Shown here one piece after another: positions 1 through 5,592 of a stretch of DNA of 8,619 nucleotides. Source of the stretch: Deltaproteobacteria bacterium (GTDB taxonomy: Bacteria; Desulfobacterota; GWC2-55-46). Positions within the stretch are counted from its first letter, which is position 1. Every line of letters starts with the position of its first letter. The stretch is taken from positions 1-8,619 of the forward strand of contig JACREV010000162.1 of NCBI GenBank assembly GCA_016218095.1, written 5' to 3'. Below the pieces are notes generated by a model that did no database searches, had not been told where the DNA came from, and saw only the letters and a program-made list of their open reading frames with translations. The translations under genes and the position numbers were made by a program.

Positions 1-16
1 CGTAGTAGACCTTCAT
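1..16 (-). CDS. ilvC: Ketol-acid reductoisomerase, first five codons (partial)
   Basis: Only the start is in the window. On the minus strand the codons ATG AAG GTC TAC TAC read MKVYY, which matches the usual beginning of IlvC proteins (MK-[IV]-YY-D). A strong Shine-Dalgarno GAGGAGG lies at 33-27, ten bases upstream of the ATG. The position directly after ilvN is the classic ilvB-ilvN-ilvC order. The enzyme rearranges and reduces acetolactate or acetohydroxybutyrate with NADPH, the step between IlvBN and IlvD. The identification rests on five residues plus context, so it is likely but not proven; the rest of the gene is off the left edge. Confidence 0.72.
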
Positions 17-26
17 TAAGCCCCAT

Positions 27-33
27 CCTCCTC
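27..33 (-). promoter_or_regulatory. Ribosome-binding site of ilvC
   Basis: The minus strand reads GAGGAGG here, followed by ten bases and the ATG at 16-14. It is the strongest Shine-Dalgarno in the ilv block and sits just outside the end of the repeat element (42), so insertion of the element would have left it intact. It supports a real gene start at the left edge. Confidence 0.7.
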
Positions 34-41
34 AGATTTAT

Positions 42-171
42 TCTAAAAATTGTTATTTTTCCTGATCTCTGTGTCAGGTCGGAAATAAAAATGCTCACAT
101 ATTACCCATATATGCTCCGCTTTTTATTTCCGCCCTTCCTTGACCTCAGAAAAAATTCCTAATTTTTAGAG
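42..171 (-). mobile_element. MITE-like foldback repeat, copy 1 (ilvN-ilvC gap)
   Basis: This 130-bp AT-rich element has no coding capacity. Its ends are imperfect terminal inverted repeats with core TCTAAAAATT. Read on the minus strand, 171 to 69 matches 5406-5507 on the plus strand with three substitutions and one single-base indel in 103 columns. The last 24 bases also match 5596-5619 exactly. Inside is a foldback: GGAAATAAAAA at 81-91 pairs with TTTTTATTTCC at 121-131. No target-site duplication is evident. The element fills most of the 194-bp gap between the ilvN stop and the ilvC start and would be transcribed with the operon. The orientation label is arbitrary and set opposite to copy 2. 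Non-autonomous transposable element is an inference from structure; an ERIC-like intergenic repeat is the alternative. Confidence 0.8.
81..131. repeat. Internal inverted repeat (hairpin) of element copy 1
   Basis: GGAAATAAAAA (81-91) and TTTTTATTTCC (121-131) are perfect 11-base complements. Beyond a one-base bulge the stem can extend by GC pairs, and an inner CATAT/ATATG pair closes around a short loop. AGGTC (76-80) and GACCT (142-146) add an outer pairing. In the transcript this would be a long AU-rich hairpin between ilvN and ilvC. It lacks a following U-tract in the ilv direction, so it does not look like an intrinsic terminator. Confidence 0.7.
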
Positions 172-210
172 GCAGCTTCCAGATTCTATTTTCAGAAAAA
201 CGAAAAAAAC

Positions 211-696
211 CTATTTCTGCTTCGGGGACCGGGCCATCGCGATCCTGCCGGTACGGACTATCTCCTTTATGCCGAACGGACGGAAGAGCTCGGTTATCGC
301 CCCTATCTTCTCCTCGTCCCCTGTTATCTCAACCGTATAGGAACGCGGGGATACGTCGACGACCTTTGCCCTGAAGATGTCTACGATCGAGAGTATCTCG
401 GCGCGCGAATCCGCGTTGCAGGTGACCTTTATGAGCGCGAGCTCCCGCTCGATGTGCTCTTCGCCGGTAAAGTCGTAGACCTTGATGACGTTGACGAGCT
501 TGTTGAGCTGTTTGTTTATCTGCTCCAACACCTTGTCGTCCCCGCTCGTGACGATCGTCATGCGGGATATCCTCGGGTCGAGCGTCTCGGCGACGGACAG
601 GCTCTCGATGTTAAAGCCCCTGCCGGAAAAAAGCCCCGATATCCGCGATAAGACGCCGAATTCATTTGTGACGAGGACTGAGATAGTGTGACGCAC
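211..696 (-). CDS. ilvN: Acetolactate synthase regulatory (small) subunit
   Basis: This 161-aa protein is the regulatory partner of IlvB; it activates the catalytic subunit and transmits valine feedback inhibition. Residues 1-75 form an ACT domain beginning MRHTISVLVTNEFGVLSR, with the conserved SGRGFNIESL segment at about 24-33. Residues about 84-157 match the C-terminal small-subunit domain. Length and two-domain layout resemble E. coli IlvH (163 aa). Asn11, Gly14 and Asn29, positions tied to valine sensitivity in IlvH, are all present, so feedback control is probably retained. The start is GTG at 696-694; GGGAGG just upstream overlaps the ilvB stop, leaving 9 nt between the genes and suggesting translational coupling. 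The stop is TAG. The family is certain; ilvH would be an equally fair symbol. Confidence 0.95.
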   Translation of the reverse strand: MRHTISVLVTNEFGVLSRISGLFSGRGFNIESLSVAETLDPRISRMTIVTSGDDKVLEQINKQLNKLVNVIKVYDFTGEEHIERELALIKVTCNADSRAEILSIVDIFRAKVVDVSPRSYTVEITGDEEKIGAITELFRPFGIKEIVRTGRIAMARSPKQK

Positions 697-705
697 CGGA
701 CCTCC

Positions 706-2409
706 CTAAACCAGAAGCATCTTGTTCAAAGGCTGGCCCGCCGGGACCATCGGGTAGACGCACTCTGCCGGGTCGACCTTGAAGTCCATTATGACCGGCC
801 TGTCCTTCACGGCCATACCCTCTTTTATGACACCCTCGACCTCTGCCGGCGTCCTGGCCCTAAGACCCACGGCCCCGTAGGCCTCGGCGAGCTTTACGAA
901 GTCGGGCGCGACCGAGACGCAGGTATGCGAGTAGCGCTTGTTGTAGAAAAACTCCTGCCACTGCCTGACCATGCCGAGGACCATGTTGTTAAGTATCGCT
1001 ATCTTCACGGGCAATTTGTACTGCACGGCGGTAGCGAGCTCCTGTATGTTCATCTGAAGAGAGCCGTCCCCGGCTATCCCTATGACGGTCTTATCCGGGC
1101 AGGCTATCTGCGCGCCTATGGCCGCGGGAAAGCCGAAGCCCATGGTGCCGAGGCCGCCGGAGGTTATGAATGTCCGGGGCCTGTCGTACTTGAAGAACTG
1201 CGCGGCCCACATCTGGTTCTGTCCGACCTCGGTCGTGACGATGGCGTCGCCCTTTGTAGCCTCATAGAGCTTCTCGATGACGTACTGGGGCTTTATCTTG
1301 CCCTTTGGCTCGAACTTGTATGAGAGCTGGTGCGTGTCGTTCCAGACCTTCAACTGATTGTGCCAGTCCTTGAGAGATTCCTTGTAGGCCTTGAGCTCCT
1401 TCTGAGCTGGGATGAGCTTTATCATCTCCTTCAGCACGTCTCTCACGTCTCCGACTATCGGGATATCGACCTTCACGTTCTTGCTGATCGAGGTGGGGTC
1501 GATGTCTATGTGGACTATCCCGGCGTAAGGGGCGAACTCGTCTATCTTGCCGGTGACCCTGTCGTCGAAACGCGCGCCTATGGCGATAAGGCAGTCCGTG
1601 TTCATTACCGCCATGTTCGCGCAGTATGTCCCGTGCATCCCGAGCATTCCCATGAAGAGCGGGTGCGTGCCGGGAAAGCCGCCGAGCCCCATGAGGGTCG
1701 TCGTAGCCGGGATATTGAGCTTCGTCGTGAAAGTTTTAAGCTCCTCGGCGGCGTTCGACAATATCACGCCGCCTCCGGCGTAGACGACCGGCCTTTTGGA
1801 CGAGAGTATAAAGTCCATCGCCTTCTTTATCTGTCCGGGGTGCCCCTTGTAGTTAGGCTGATAGCTCTCTATGTGGACCTTCTCCGGGTACTTGAGCTCG
1901 CACGGGGCCGTGAGCACGTCCTTCGGGAGGTCGACGAGCACGGGGCCGGGCCTGCCGGTAGTCGCTATGTAGAACGCCTCTTTTATAATCCTCTGGAGGT
2001 CCTTTATGTCCTTGACGAGATAGTTGTGCTTGGTGCAGGGCCGCGTTATCCCGACGATGTCAGCCTCCTGGAAGGCGTCGTTGCCGATGAGCGCCGTCGG
2101 GACCTGCCCGGTAAATACCACCAGCGGGACAGAGTCCATGTAGGCGGTGGCTATGCCGGTCACGGTGTTCGTCGCGCCGGGGCCTGAGGTGACGATGACT
2201 ACGCCGGGCCTGCCGGTAGCGCGCGCGTAGCCGTCGGCCATGTGGACCGCGCCCTGCTCGTGCCGGACGAGTATGTGGTTGAGCTTGGAGTCATAGAGCG
2301 CGTCGTAGACGGGCAGTACCGCGCCGCCTGGAAATCCGAATACAGTGTCTACGCCTTCTTTAAGAAGGCACTCTATGAAGACCTCTGCGCCGTTTTTTTT
2401 GGTTTCCAT
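706..2409 (-). CDS. ilvB: Acetolactate synthase catalytic (large) subunit
   Basis: This 567-aa thiamine-diphosphate enzyme condenses two pyruvates to acetolactate, or pyruvate with 2-oxobutyrate, the first committed step to valine, leucine and isoleucine. Three TPP-enzyme domains are visible: the N-terminal pyrimidine-binding domain with catalytic Glu51 in HEQGA, a central domain (about 190-330) with FDDR at 281-284, and the C-terminal pyrophosphate-binding domain with GDG at 447-449 and NN at 474-475. The VLGMVRQWQ segment holds Trp484, equivalent to the herbicide-contact tryptophan of plant and yeast enzymes, which favours a biosynthetic AHAS over a catabolic one. Full family length, no frame damage. 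It starts 46 nt after ilvD with only a weak AAGAGA ribosome-binding site, and ilvN follows by 9 nt. Confidence 0.97.
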   Translation of the reverse strand: METKKNGAEVFIECLLKEGVDTVFGFPGGAVLPVYDALYDSKLNHILVRHEQGAVHMADGYARATGRPGVVIVTSGPGATNTVTGIATAYMDSVPLVVFTGQVPTALIGNDAFQEADIVGITRPCTKHNYLVKDIKDLQRIIKEAFYIATTGRPGPVLVDLPKDVLTAPCELKYPEKVHIESYQPNYKGHPGQIKKAMDFILSSKRPVVYAGGGVILSNAAEELKTFTTKLNIPATTTLMGLGGFPGTHPLFMGMLGMHGTYCANMAVMNTDCLIAIGARFDDRVTGKIDEFAPYAGIVHIDIDPTSISKNVKVDIPIVGDVRDVLKEMIKLIPAQKELKAYKESLKDWHNQLKVWNDTHQLSYKFEPKGKIKPQYVIEKLYEATKGDAIVTTEVGQNQMWAAQFFKYDRPRTFITSGGLGTMGFGFPAAIGAQIACPDKTVIGIAGDGSLQMNIQELATAVQYKLPVKIAILNNMVLGMVRQWQEFFYNKRYSHTCVSVAPDFVKLAEAYGAVGLRARTPAEVEGVIKEGMAVKDRPVIMDFKVDPAECVYPMVPAGQPLNKMLLV

Positions 2410-2418
2410 AATTAGGTT

Positions 2419-2441
2419 CTCTTTAGGCTGTCTCTAAAAAT
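2419..2441 (+). repeat. Solo end of the intergenic repeat element
   Basis: These 23 bases match 5393-5415, the left end and flank of element copy 2, at 21 of 23 positions, and include CTCTAAAAAT. The match stops at 2441 and nothing resembling the rest of the element follows. It occupies half of the 46-bp ilvD-ilvB gap. On the minus strand its inner edge supplies the AAGAGA that is the only ribosome-binding-site candidate for ilvB. It could be a relic of an excised or truncated copy, or a shared short motif of independent origin. Confidence 0.45.
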
Positions 2442-2455
2442 GATATGGCCTTTAT

Positions 2456-4114
2456 TTATTTCAGCACCGCTCCTGTATTGGCCGATGTGACTACTTTCGC
2501 GTACCGGGACAACCACCCGCTCTTTATCTTCGGGGCAGGAGGCGTCCACGACTTCTTCCTCTCATTGAGCTCCGCTTCGCTTACCTTGAGATTAAGCGAC
2601 CTCTTATGGATATCGAGCTCTATTATGTCGCCGTCTTTTATAAAGGCTATGGGGCCGCCTTCGGCGGCCTCGGGCGAGATGTGCCCGACGCACGGCCCCC
2701 TCGTGCCGCCAGAGAACCTTCCGTCTGTTATGAGAGCGACGGAATCCCCGAGCCCCATGCCCATGAGCGTCGCCGTCGGCGCGAGCATCTCCCTCATGCC
2801 GGGGCCGCCCCTGGGCCCCTCATACCTGATGACGATGACCTCTCCGCCCTTGATGGCGCGAGCGAGTATCGCCTTCATGGCGGCCTCTTCGGAATCGAAA
2901 ACGCGGGCGGTGCCCGTGAACTTCATCATCTTCTCGCTTACGCCGGACTGTTTCACAACCGCCCCAAGGGGCGCGATGTTGCCCTTCAGTACGGCTATGC
3001 CGCCCTCTGCGTGGTAGGCTTCATTCAGCGGCTTTATGACCTCGGAATCGATGTAGTCGACGCCCGCGATTATCGCCTTTACCTTCTTCCCGGAGACCGT
3101 CGGGTTGTCCTTTATGGAGGCCTCAAGCCTTTTGAGGACCGCGCCTATGCCGCCGGCCCAGTGGAGGTCTTCCATGTAATATTCGCCGACGGGCTCAAGC
3201 GAGGTTATGTGCGGCGTCTCCTTGCTGAGCTTATCGAAGGTCTCGAGCGGGAGCTTCACCCCGGCCTCGTGCGCTATGGCGAGGAGGTGCAATACCGTGT
3301 TCGACGAGCCCCCGAGCGCGAGGTCGGCCCTTATGGCGTTCTCGAACGCCGCGCGGGTCAGTATCTTCCTCGGGGTCACGTTCTTTTTGACGAGCTCTAC
3401 TATGCGCGCACCGCTGTCAAAGGCGATGCGCCTCTTTTCCGCCGAGTTGGCGAGCGCCGTCCCGCACCACGGCAGACTCATGCCCAACACTTCCGTCAGG
3501 CAGTTCATGGTGTTCGCGGTATACAACCCCTGGCAGGAGCCCGCGCCCGGACACGCCCCGGTCTCGCAGGCGTCGAGCTCGTCCTTGGTTATCTCCCCGG
3601 CCCTGAACCGCCCCATCGCCTCAAATGTATTTCTTATGAACGACGTGCGCCTGCCCCTGTACCTTCCGGTCATCATGGGGCCCGCGGTGACTACTATGGT
3701 GGGTATGTCAAGACGCGCCGCGGCCATGAGCATGCCGGGCGTAATCTTGTCGCAGTTGGTCAGCAGGATGAGGCCGTCAAAGGCGTGCCCCTCGGCGACG
3801 CTTTCGACCATATCGGCTATGAGCTCCCTCGAAGGGAGCGAATAGTGCATGCCCTTGTGCCCCATGGCTATGCCGTCGCATATGCCGGGCAACCCGAAGA
3901 GCAGCGGGTAACCACCGCCGGTGTGCACCCCTTTTTCTATGAACCTCTCCAGGTCCCTCATCCCGATGTGGCCCGGTATGAGGTCTGTAAAGCTCGTGGC
4001 GACCCCTATGAAGGGCTTTTTCATCTCGCCCTTGGGTATGCCCGTCGCGTACATGAGGGCCCTGTGCGGGACCCTTTCAAGCCCCTTCTTGATCCTGTCG
4101 CTTCTCGTCGGCAT
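2456..4114 (-). CDS. ilvD: Dihydroxy-acid dehydratase
   Basis: This 552-aa iron-sulfur enzyme dehydrates 2,3-dihydroxy-isovalerate and its methylvalerate homologue to 2-oxo acids, the third common step of branched-chain synthesis. It belongs to the IlvD/Edd family. Cluster cysteines are visible at Cys121 (NCDKITPGM) and Cys194 (GSCQGLYTANTM). The active-site loop is DGRFSGG with Ser468. At the position where [2Fe-2S] plant-type enzymes have Pro-Cys-Asn, this protein has Pro47-Gly48-His49, as in E. coli IlvD, which suggests the oxygen-labile [4Fe-4S] type; that is inference from family knowledge. An in-frame TAA two codons upstream makes the ATG at 4114 the first possible start. The ribosome-binding site is poor; an AGGGG lies 16 nt upstream in a hairpin loop. 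It follows the small DUF465 gene by 33 nt. Confidence 0.97.
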   Translation of the reverse strand: MPTRSDRIKKGLERVPHRALMYATGIPKGEMKKPFIGVATSFTDLIPGHIGMRDLERFIEKGVHTGGGYPLLFGLPGICDGIAMGHKGMHYSLPSRELIADMVESVAEGHAFDGLILLTNCDKITPGMLMAAARLDIPTIVVTAGPMMTGRYRGRRTSFIRNTFEAMGRFRAGEITKDELDACETGACPGAGSCQGLYTANTMNCLTEVLGMSLPWCGTALANSAEKRRIAFDSGARIVELVKKNVTPRKILTRAAFENAIRADLALGGSSNTVLHLLAIAHEAGVKLPLETFDKLSKETPHITSLEPVGEYYMEDLHWAGGIGAVLKRLEASIKDNPTVSGKKVKAIIAGVDYIDSEVIKPLNEAYHAEGGIAVLKGNIAPLGAVVKQSGVSEKMMKFTGTARVFDSEEAAMKAILARAIKGGEVIVIRYEGPRGGPGMREMLAPTATLMGMGLGDSVALITDGRFSGGTRGPCVGHISPEAAEGGPIAFIKDGDIIELDIHKRSLNLKVSEAELNERKKSWTPPAPKIKSGWLSRYAKVVTSANTGAVLK

Positions 4115-4126
4115 CTGTTAAATATT

Positions 4127-4140
4127 ACAGCCCCTGCTGT
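4127..4140 (-). promoter_or_regulatory. Short hairpin with Shine-Dalgarno-like loop ahead of ilvD
   Basis: On the minus strand ACAGC and GCTGT are perfect 5-base arms around a four-base loop (AGGG); with the adjoining G this gives the only purine-rich AGGGG near the ilvD start. It lies 13 nt before the ATG. A next-door second dyad CTGT...ACAG (4115-4130) is weaker. It may position or mask the ribosome site, or be chance in a 33-nt gap. Confidence 0.3.
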
Positions 4141-4147
4141 CCCCTCT

Positions 4148-4372
4148 CTATCCCTTCGCCCTCGCCTTCGAGATCCTCTGCTCCATCTCGTCCTTGAGCG
4201 CGAGCTTCATCTTTTTCAACCTGTTCTTCTCGACCGTCTCCGCGGCGCTTAAGCGCGGTTTTTTCTCCATCCTCTCGAGCTTGTTCTCGTAATCCTTATG
4301 GGCCTTGTATGCCTTCCTGAAAGCCTCGTCCTCATCAAGAAGCTTTTTCACCACCTCGTCCTGGATCTCCAT
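4148..4372 (-). CDS. DUF465 / YdcH-family small protein
   Basis: This 74-aa, highly charged, probably helical protein contains the DUF465 pattern: an N-terminal LLDEDEAFRKAYKAHKDYE stretch, a central basic turn (KKPRLSAAE) and a C-terminal RLKKMKLALKDEME helix. The heptad-like spacing suggests a short antiparallel coiled coil. The molecular function of the family is unknown. Translation should be good: AAGGAGG at 4385-4379 is six bases from the ATG, the best site in the operon apart from ilvC. It is the first gene after the putative promoter at 4519-4547 and lies 33 nt before ilvD, so it is probably cotranscribed with the ilv genes. Whether it has any role in branched-chain synthesis cannot be told from sequence. 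It is too short and lacks features for a confident gene symbol. Confidence 0.88.
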   Translation of the reverse strand: MEIQDEVVKKLLDEDEAFRKAYKAHKDYENKLERMEKKPRLSAAETVEKNRLKKMKLALKDEMEQRISKARAKG

Positions 4373-4397
4373 AAAAGGCCTCCTTTCGGAATCAAGA

Positions 4398-4419
4398 GAT
4401 TATCACGCGTTCAATAATC
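4398..4419. promoter_or_regulatory. Dyad in the ilv-operon leader
   Basis: GATTAT (4398-4403) and ATAATC (4414-4419) are perfect inverted 6-base arms around a 10-base loop that includes the palindrome ACGCGT. The dyad sits just upstream of the DUF465 ribosome-binding site within the presumed 5' leader. It could be an operator or a small RNA hairpin; it could also be chance. No known riboswitch or T-box signature was recognised around it. Confidence 0.25.
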
Positions 4420-4518
4420 CGCCATCAAGCCTCCCGGCAAGCCATATCCGCCAGTCACGGCCCCTTTCCAGGAATAAGCACCCCGGCCATAAATAAGCGA
4501 AAATACACTCATTTTTAA

Positions 4519-4547
4519 ATATTAACCCAACGGGTGAGGGTTGTCAA
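4519..4547 (-). promoter_or_regulatory. Putative sigma70-type promoter of the DUF465-ilvDBN(C) operon
   Basis: On the minus strand a perfect -35 hexamer TTGACA (4547-4542) is followed by a 17-bp spacer and TAATAT (4524-4519; four of six bases of the -10 consensus). Transcription would begin near 4512 and leave a leader of about 140 nt before DUF465. The spacer contains the dyad ACCC-AAC-GGGT, a possible operator. The position at a 268-bp gap between tsaB and the ilv genes fits an operon start. The call rests on hexamer match and spacing only. Confidence 0.55.
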
Positions 4548-4556
4548 TAAACGATA

Positions 4557-4600
4557 TTCCCCTTTGATTTCAGGGAAAGGACAAAAGGAAATCAAGGGAA
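4557..4600 (-). terminator. Hairpin between tsaB and the ilv promoter, possible terminator
   Basis: TTCCCCTTTGATTTC (4557-4571) and GAAATCAAGGGAA (4588-4600) form a 13-bp stem with a two-base bulge around a 16-base loop. It lies 40 to 83 nt past the tsaB stop and ends 10 nt before the -35 box of the ilv promoter. No proper U-tract follows on the minus strand (TATCGTTTATT), so it is not a textbook intrinsic terminator. It may instead be an insulator, a 3'-end stabiliser or a protein-binding dyad. Confidence 0.4.
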
Positions 4601-4640
4601 AGTGTAGGATTATAGACTTTAAGTCCCTAAAAGTCCACAA

Positions 4641-5339
4641 CTATTTAGACTTCCGGCCGTCCGCCTTTATCTCGGCCTCGGATTTGCGAAGATAGACCGG
4701 AATGAGTTCTTTTGGGTCTCTCCCCTTGTCGTCATCTGAGGCGAGGAGGGCGATGTTCGAGGCCCTTATGCGCCATAGCGCCTCGGGTGCGAATGACGCG
4801 CCAACGACCTTTTCCCTCAAGAGACCGCCGTAGACCTTAAGGCCGTCCCCGATAAAGACCGGGGGCGAAGGCAAATGAAGAGACGCGAGCGCGTCAACGA
4901 GGGCCGGAGGCACGAGGGCCGCTTCAGGCAGGAGCTCCTCTATCATCCCGTCCTTAAGGCTAAAGAGCGCGGAGTAGACCTCGCCCTTTCGCGCGTCGAG
5001 CACCGGGCAGACAGGACGCTCAGAGTACGCGAGGTTCAAGGAAAGCGCCTTCAAGGTGGAGACACCCGCGGCCTTCTTGCCGGTCGGCCACGCGAGCCCC
5101 TTTACGGCTGATACGCCTATCCGGAGGCCCGTGAACGAGCCGGGGCCGTTCGTGACAGCGAAGAGGTCGACTTCGTTTATCGATCTGTTGATCGAAGAGA
5201 GAAAGGCGTCTATGGATTTAAGGAGCCACTCGGCGTGCACCCCGGCCTCGGAGACGGTCAATTCCGCCACGAGCCTTTTATCGGAGAACAGGGCTATGGA
5301 GCCGGATGCCGAGGAGGTGTCTATGGCGAGTATGTTCAA
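4641..5339 (-). CDS. tsaB: tRNA t6A-biosynthesis protein TsaB
   Basis: TsaB is the non-catalytic ASKHA-fold partner of TsaD, needed with TsaE and TsaC for threonylcarbamoyladenosine at position 37 of ANN-decoding tRNAs. The N-terminal ILAIDTSSASGSIAL strand-turn and the hallmark GPGSFTGLRIG motif are clear, and the C-terminal VYLRKSEAE is typical. Starting at TTG (5339-5337) the protein is 232 aa beginning MNILAIDTSS, the usual TsaB beginning, with GAGG six bases upstream. The frame also opens at a GTG at 5351 (236 aa, MRLHLNILA), but that codon has no ribosome-binding site. The frame reaches a stop before any other start. It is separated from rseP by a repeat element. No sequence damage is seen. 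Family call firm, start uncertain by four codons. Confidence 0.93.
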   Translation of the reverse strand: MNILAIDTSSASGSIALFSDKRLVAELTVSEAGVHAEWLLKSIDAFLSSINRSINEVDLFAVTNGPGSFTGLRIGVSAVKGLAWPTGKKAAGVSTLKALSLNLAYSERPVCPVLDARKGEVYSALFSLKDGMIEELLPEAALVPPALVDALASLHLPSPPVFIGDGLKVYGGLLREKVVGASFAPEALWRIRASNIALLASDDDKGRDPKELIPVYLRKSEAEIKADGRKSK

Positions 5340-5445
5340 GTGCAGCCTCACGACTAAAAAGGAGGGGAAGACTGACTAAGGCACTAAATTCACTCTTAAG
5401 GCTATCTCTAAAAATTAGGGATTTTTTCTGAGGTCAAGGAAGGGC

Positions 5446-5495
5446 GGAAATAAAAAGCGCAGTATATATGGTAATATGTGAGCATTTTTATTTCC
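5446..5495. repeat. Internal inverted repeat (hairpin) of element copy 2
   Basis: GGAAATAAAAA (5446-5456) pairs perfectly with TTTTTATTTCC (5485-5495), and GC/GC adds pairs across a bulged A. Between the arms the loop sequence differs from copy 1 by two substitutions and one deletion, while the arms are unchanged. That leaves the foldback preserved and the variation confined to the loop. Confidence 0.7.
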
Positions 5496-5509
5496 GACCT
5501 GACACAGTC

Positions 5510-5592
5510 CTAGCCGGACGGGCAAATTCGTATCAAACGGCTGGAGAATTGTTTGACCCGTAGACTCCTACCAACTTTGGCCCTGCGCCTAG
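5510..5592. mobile_element. Nested 83-bp mini-insertion inside copy 2
   Basis: The 83 bases are bounded by the direct repeat CAGTC (5505-5509 and 5593-5597). The insert begins CTAGCCGGACGGGC and its reverse complement begins CTAGGCGCAGGGCC, an imperfect terminal inverted repeat. Removing the insert and one CAGTC leaves GACACAGTCAGG, matching copy 1 (GACACAGAGATCAGG) except for three bases. Internally ACGGG (5518-5522) and CCCGT (5557-5561) flank a stem with AAATTC/GAATT, and CCAACTTTGG (5571-5580) is a second tiny hairpin. A nested transposition is inferred; a longer ancestral element that shrank in copy 1 is the alternative. Confidence 0.5.

Noticed and set aside
42..171. The repeat as a rho-independent terminator of ilvN
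   Set aside because: The stem is AT-rich with a long loop and no following U-tract, and the same sequence occurs in the reverse orientation after rseP.
211..2409. Catabolic acetolactate synthase (AlsS/BudB type) instead of biosynthetic AHAS
   Set aside because: A dedicated ACT-domain regulatory subunit follows, the RQWQ tryptophan segment is present, and the neighbours are ilvD and ilvC.
2606..4252. A 548-codon open frame on the plus strand opposite ilvD, and similar long plus-strand frames opposite ilvB (688-1323, 1330-2187)
   Set aside because: They are mirror frames of GC-rich coding sequence. Their products are low-complexity Arg/Gly/Pro/Tyr-rich with no recognisable domain, and the minus strand encodes well-defined enzymes.
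4411..4512. A 33-residue minus-strand frame in the ilv leader (begins MSVFSLIYG) as an attenuation leader peptide
   Set aside because: It has no enrichment of Ile, Leu or Val codons, would start almost at the predicted transcript start with no ribosome site, and no alternative terminator pair was found after it.
4615..4625. GACTTTAAGTC palindrome with a nearby repeat of GGACTT just past the tsaB stop
   Set aside because: It is a short, AT-centred palindrome with no partner elsewhere in the window; chance is sufficient explanation.
4373..4640. T-box riboswitch for isoleucine or leucine upstream of the ilv operon
   Set aside because: No AGGGTGGNACCGCG-type core and no terminator/antiterminator pair could be found in the leader.
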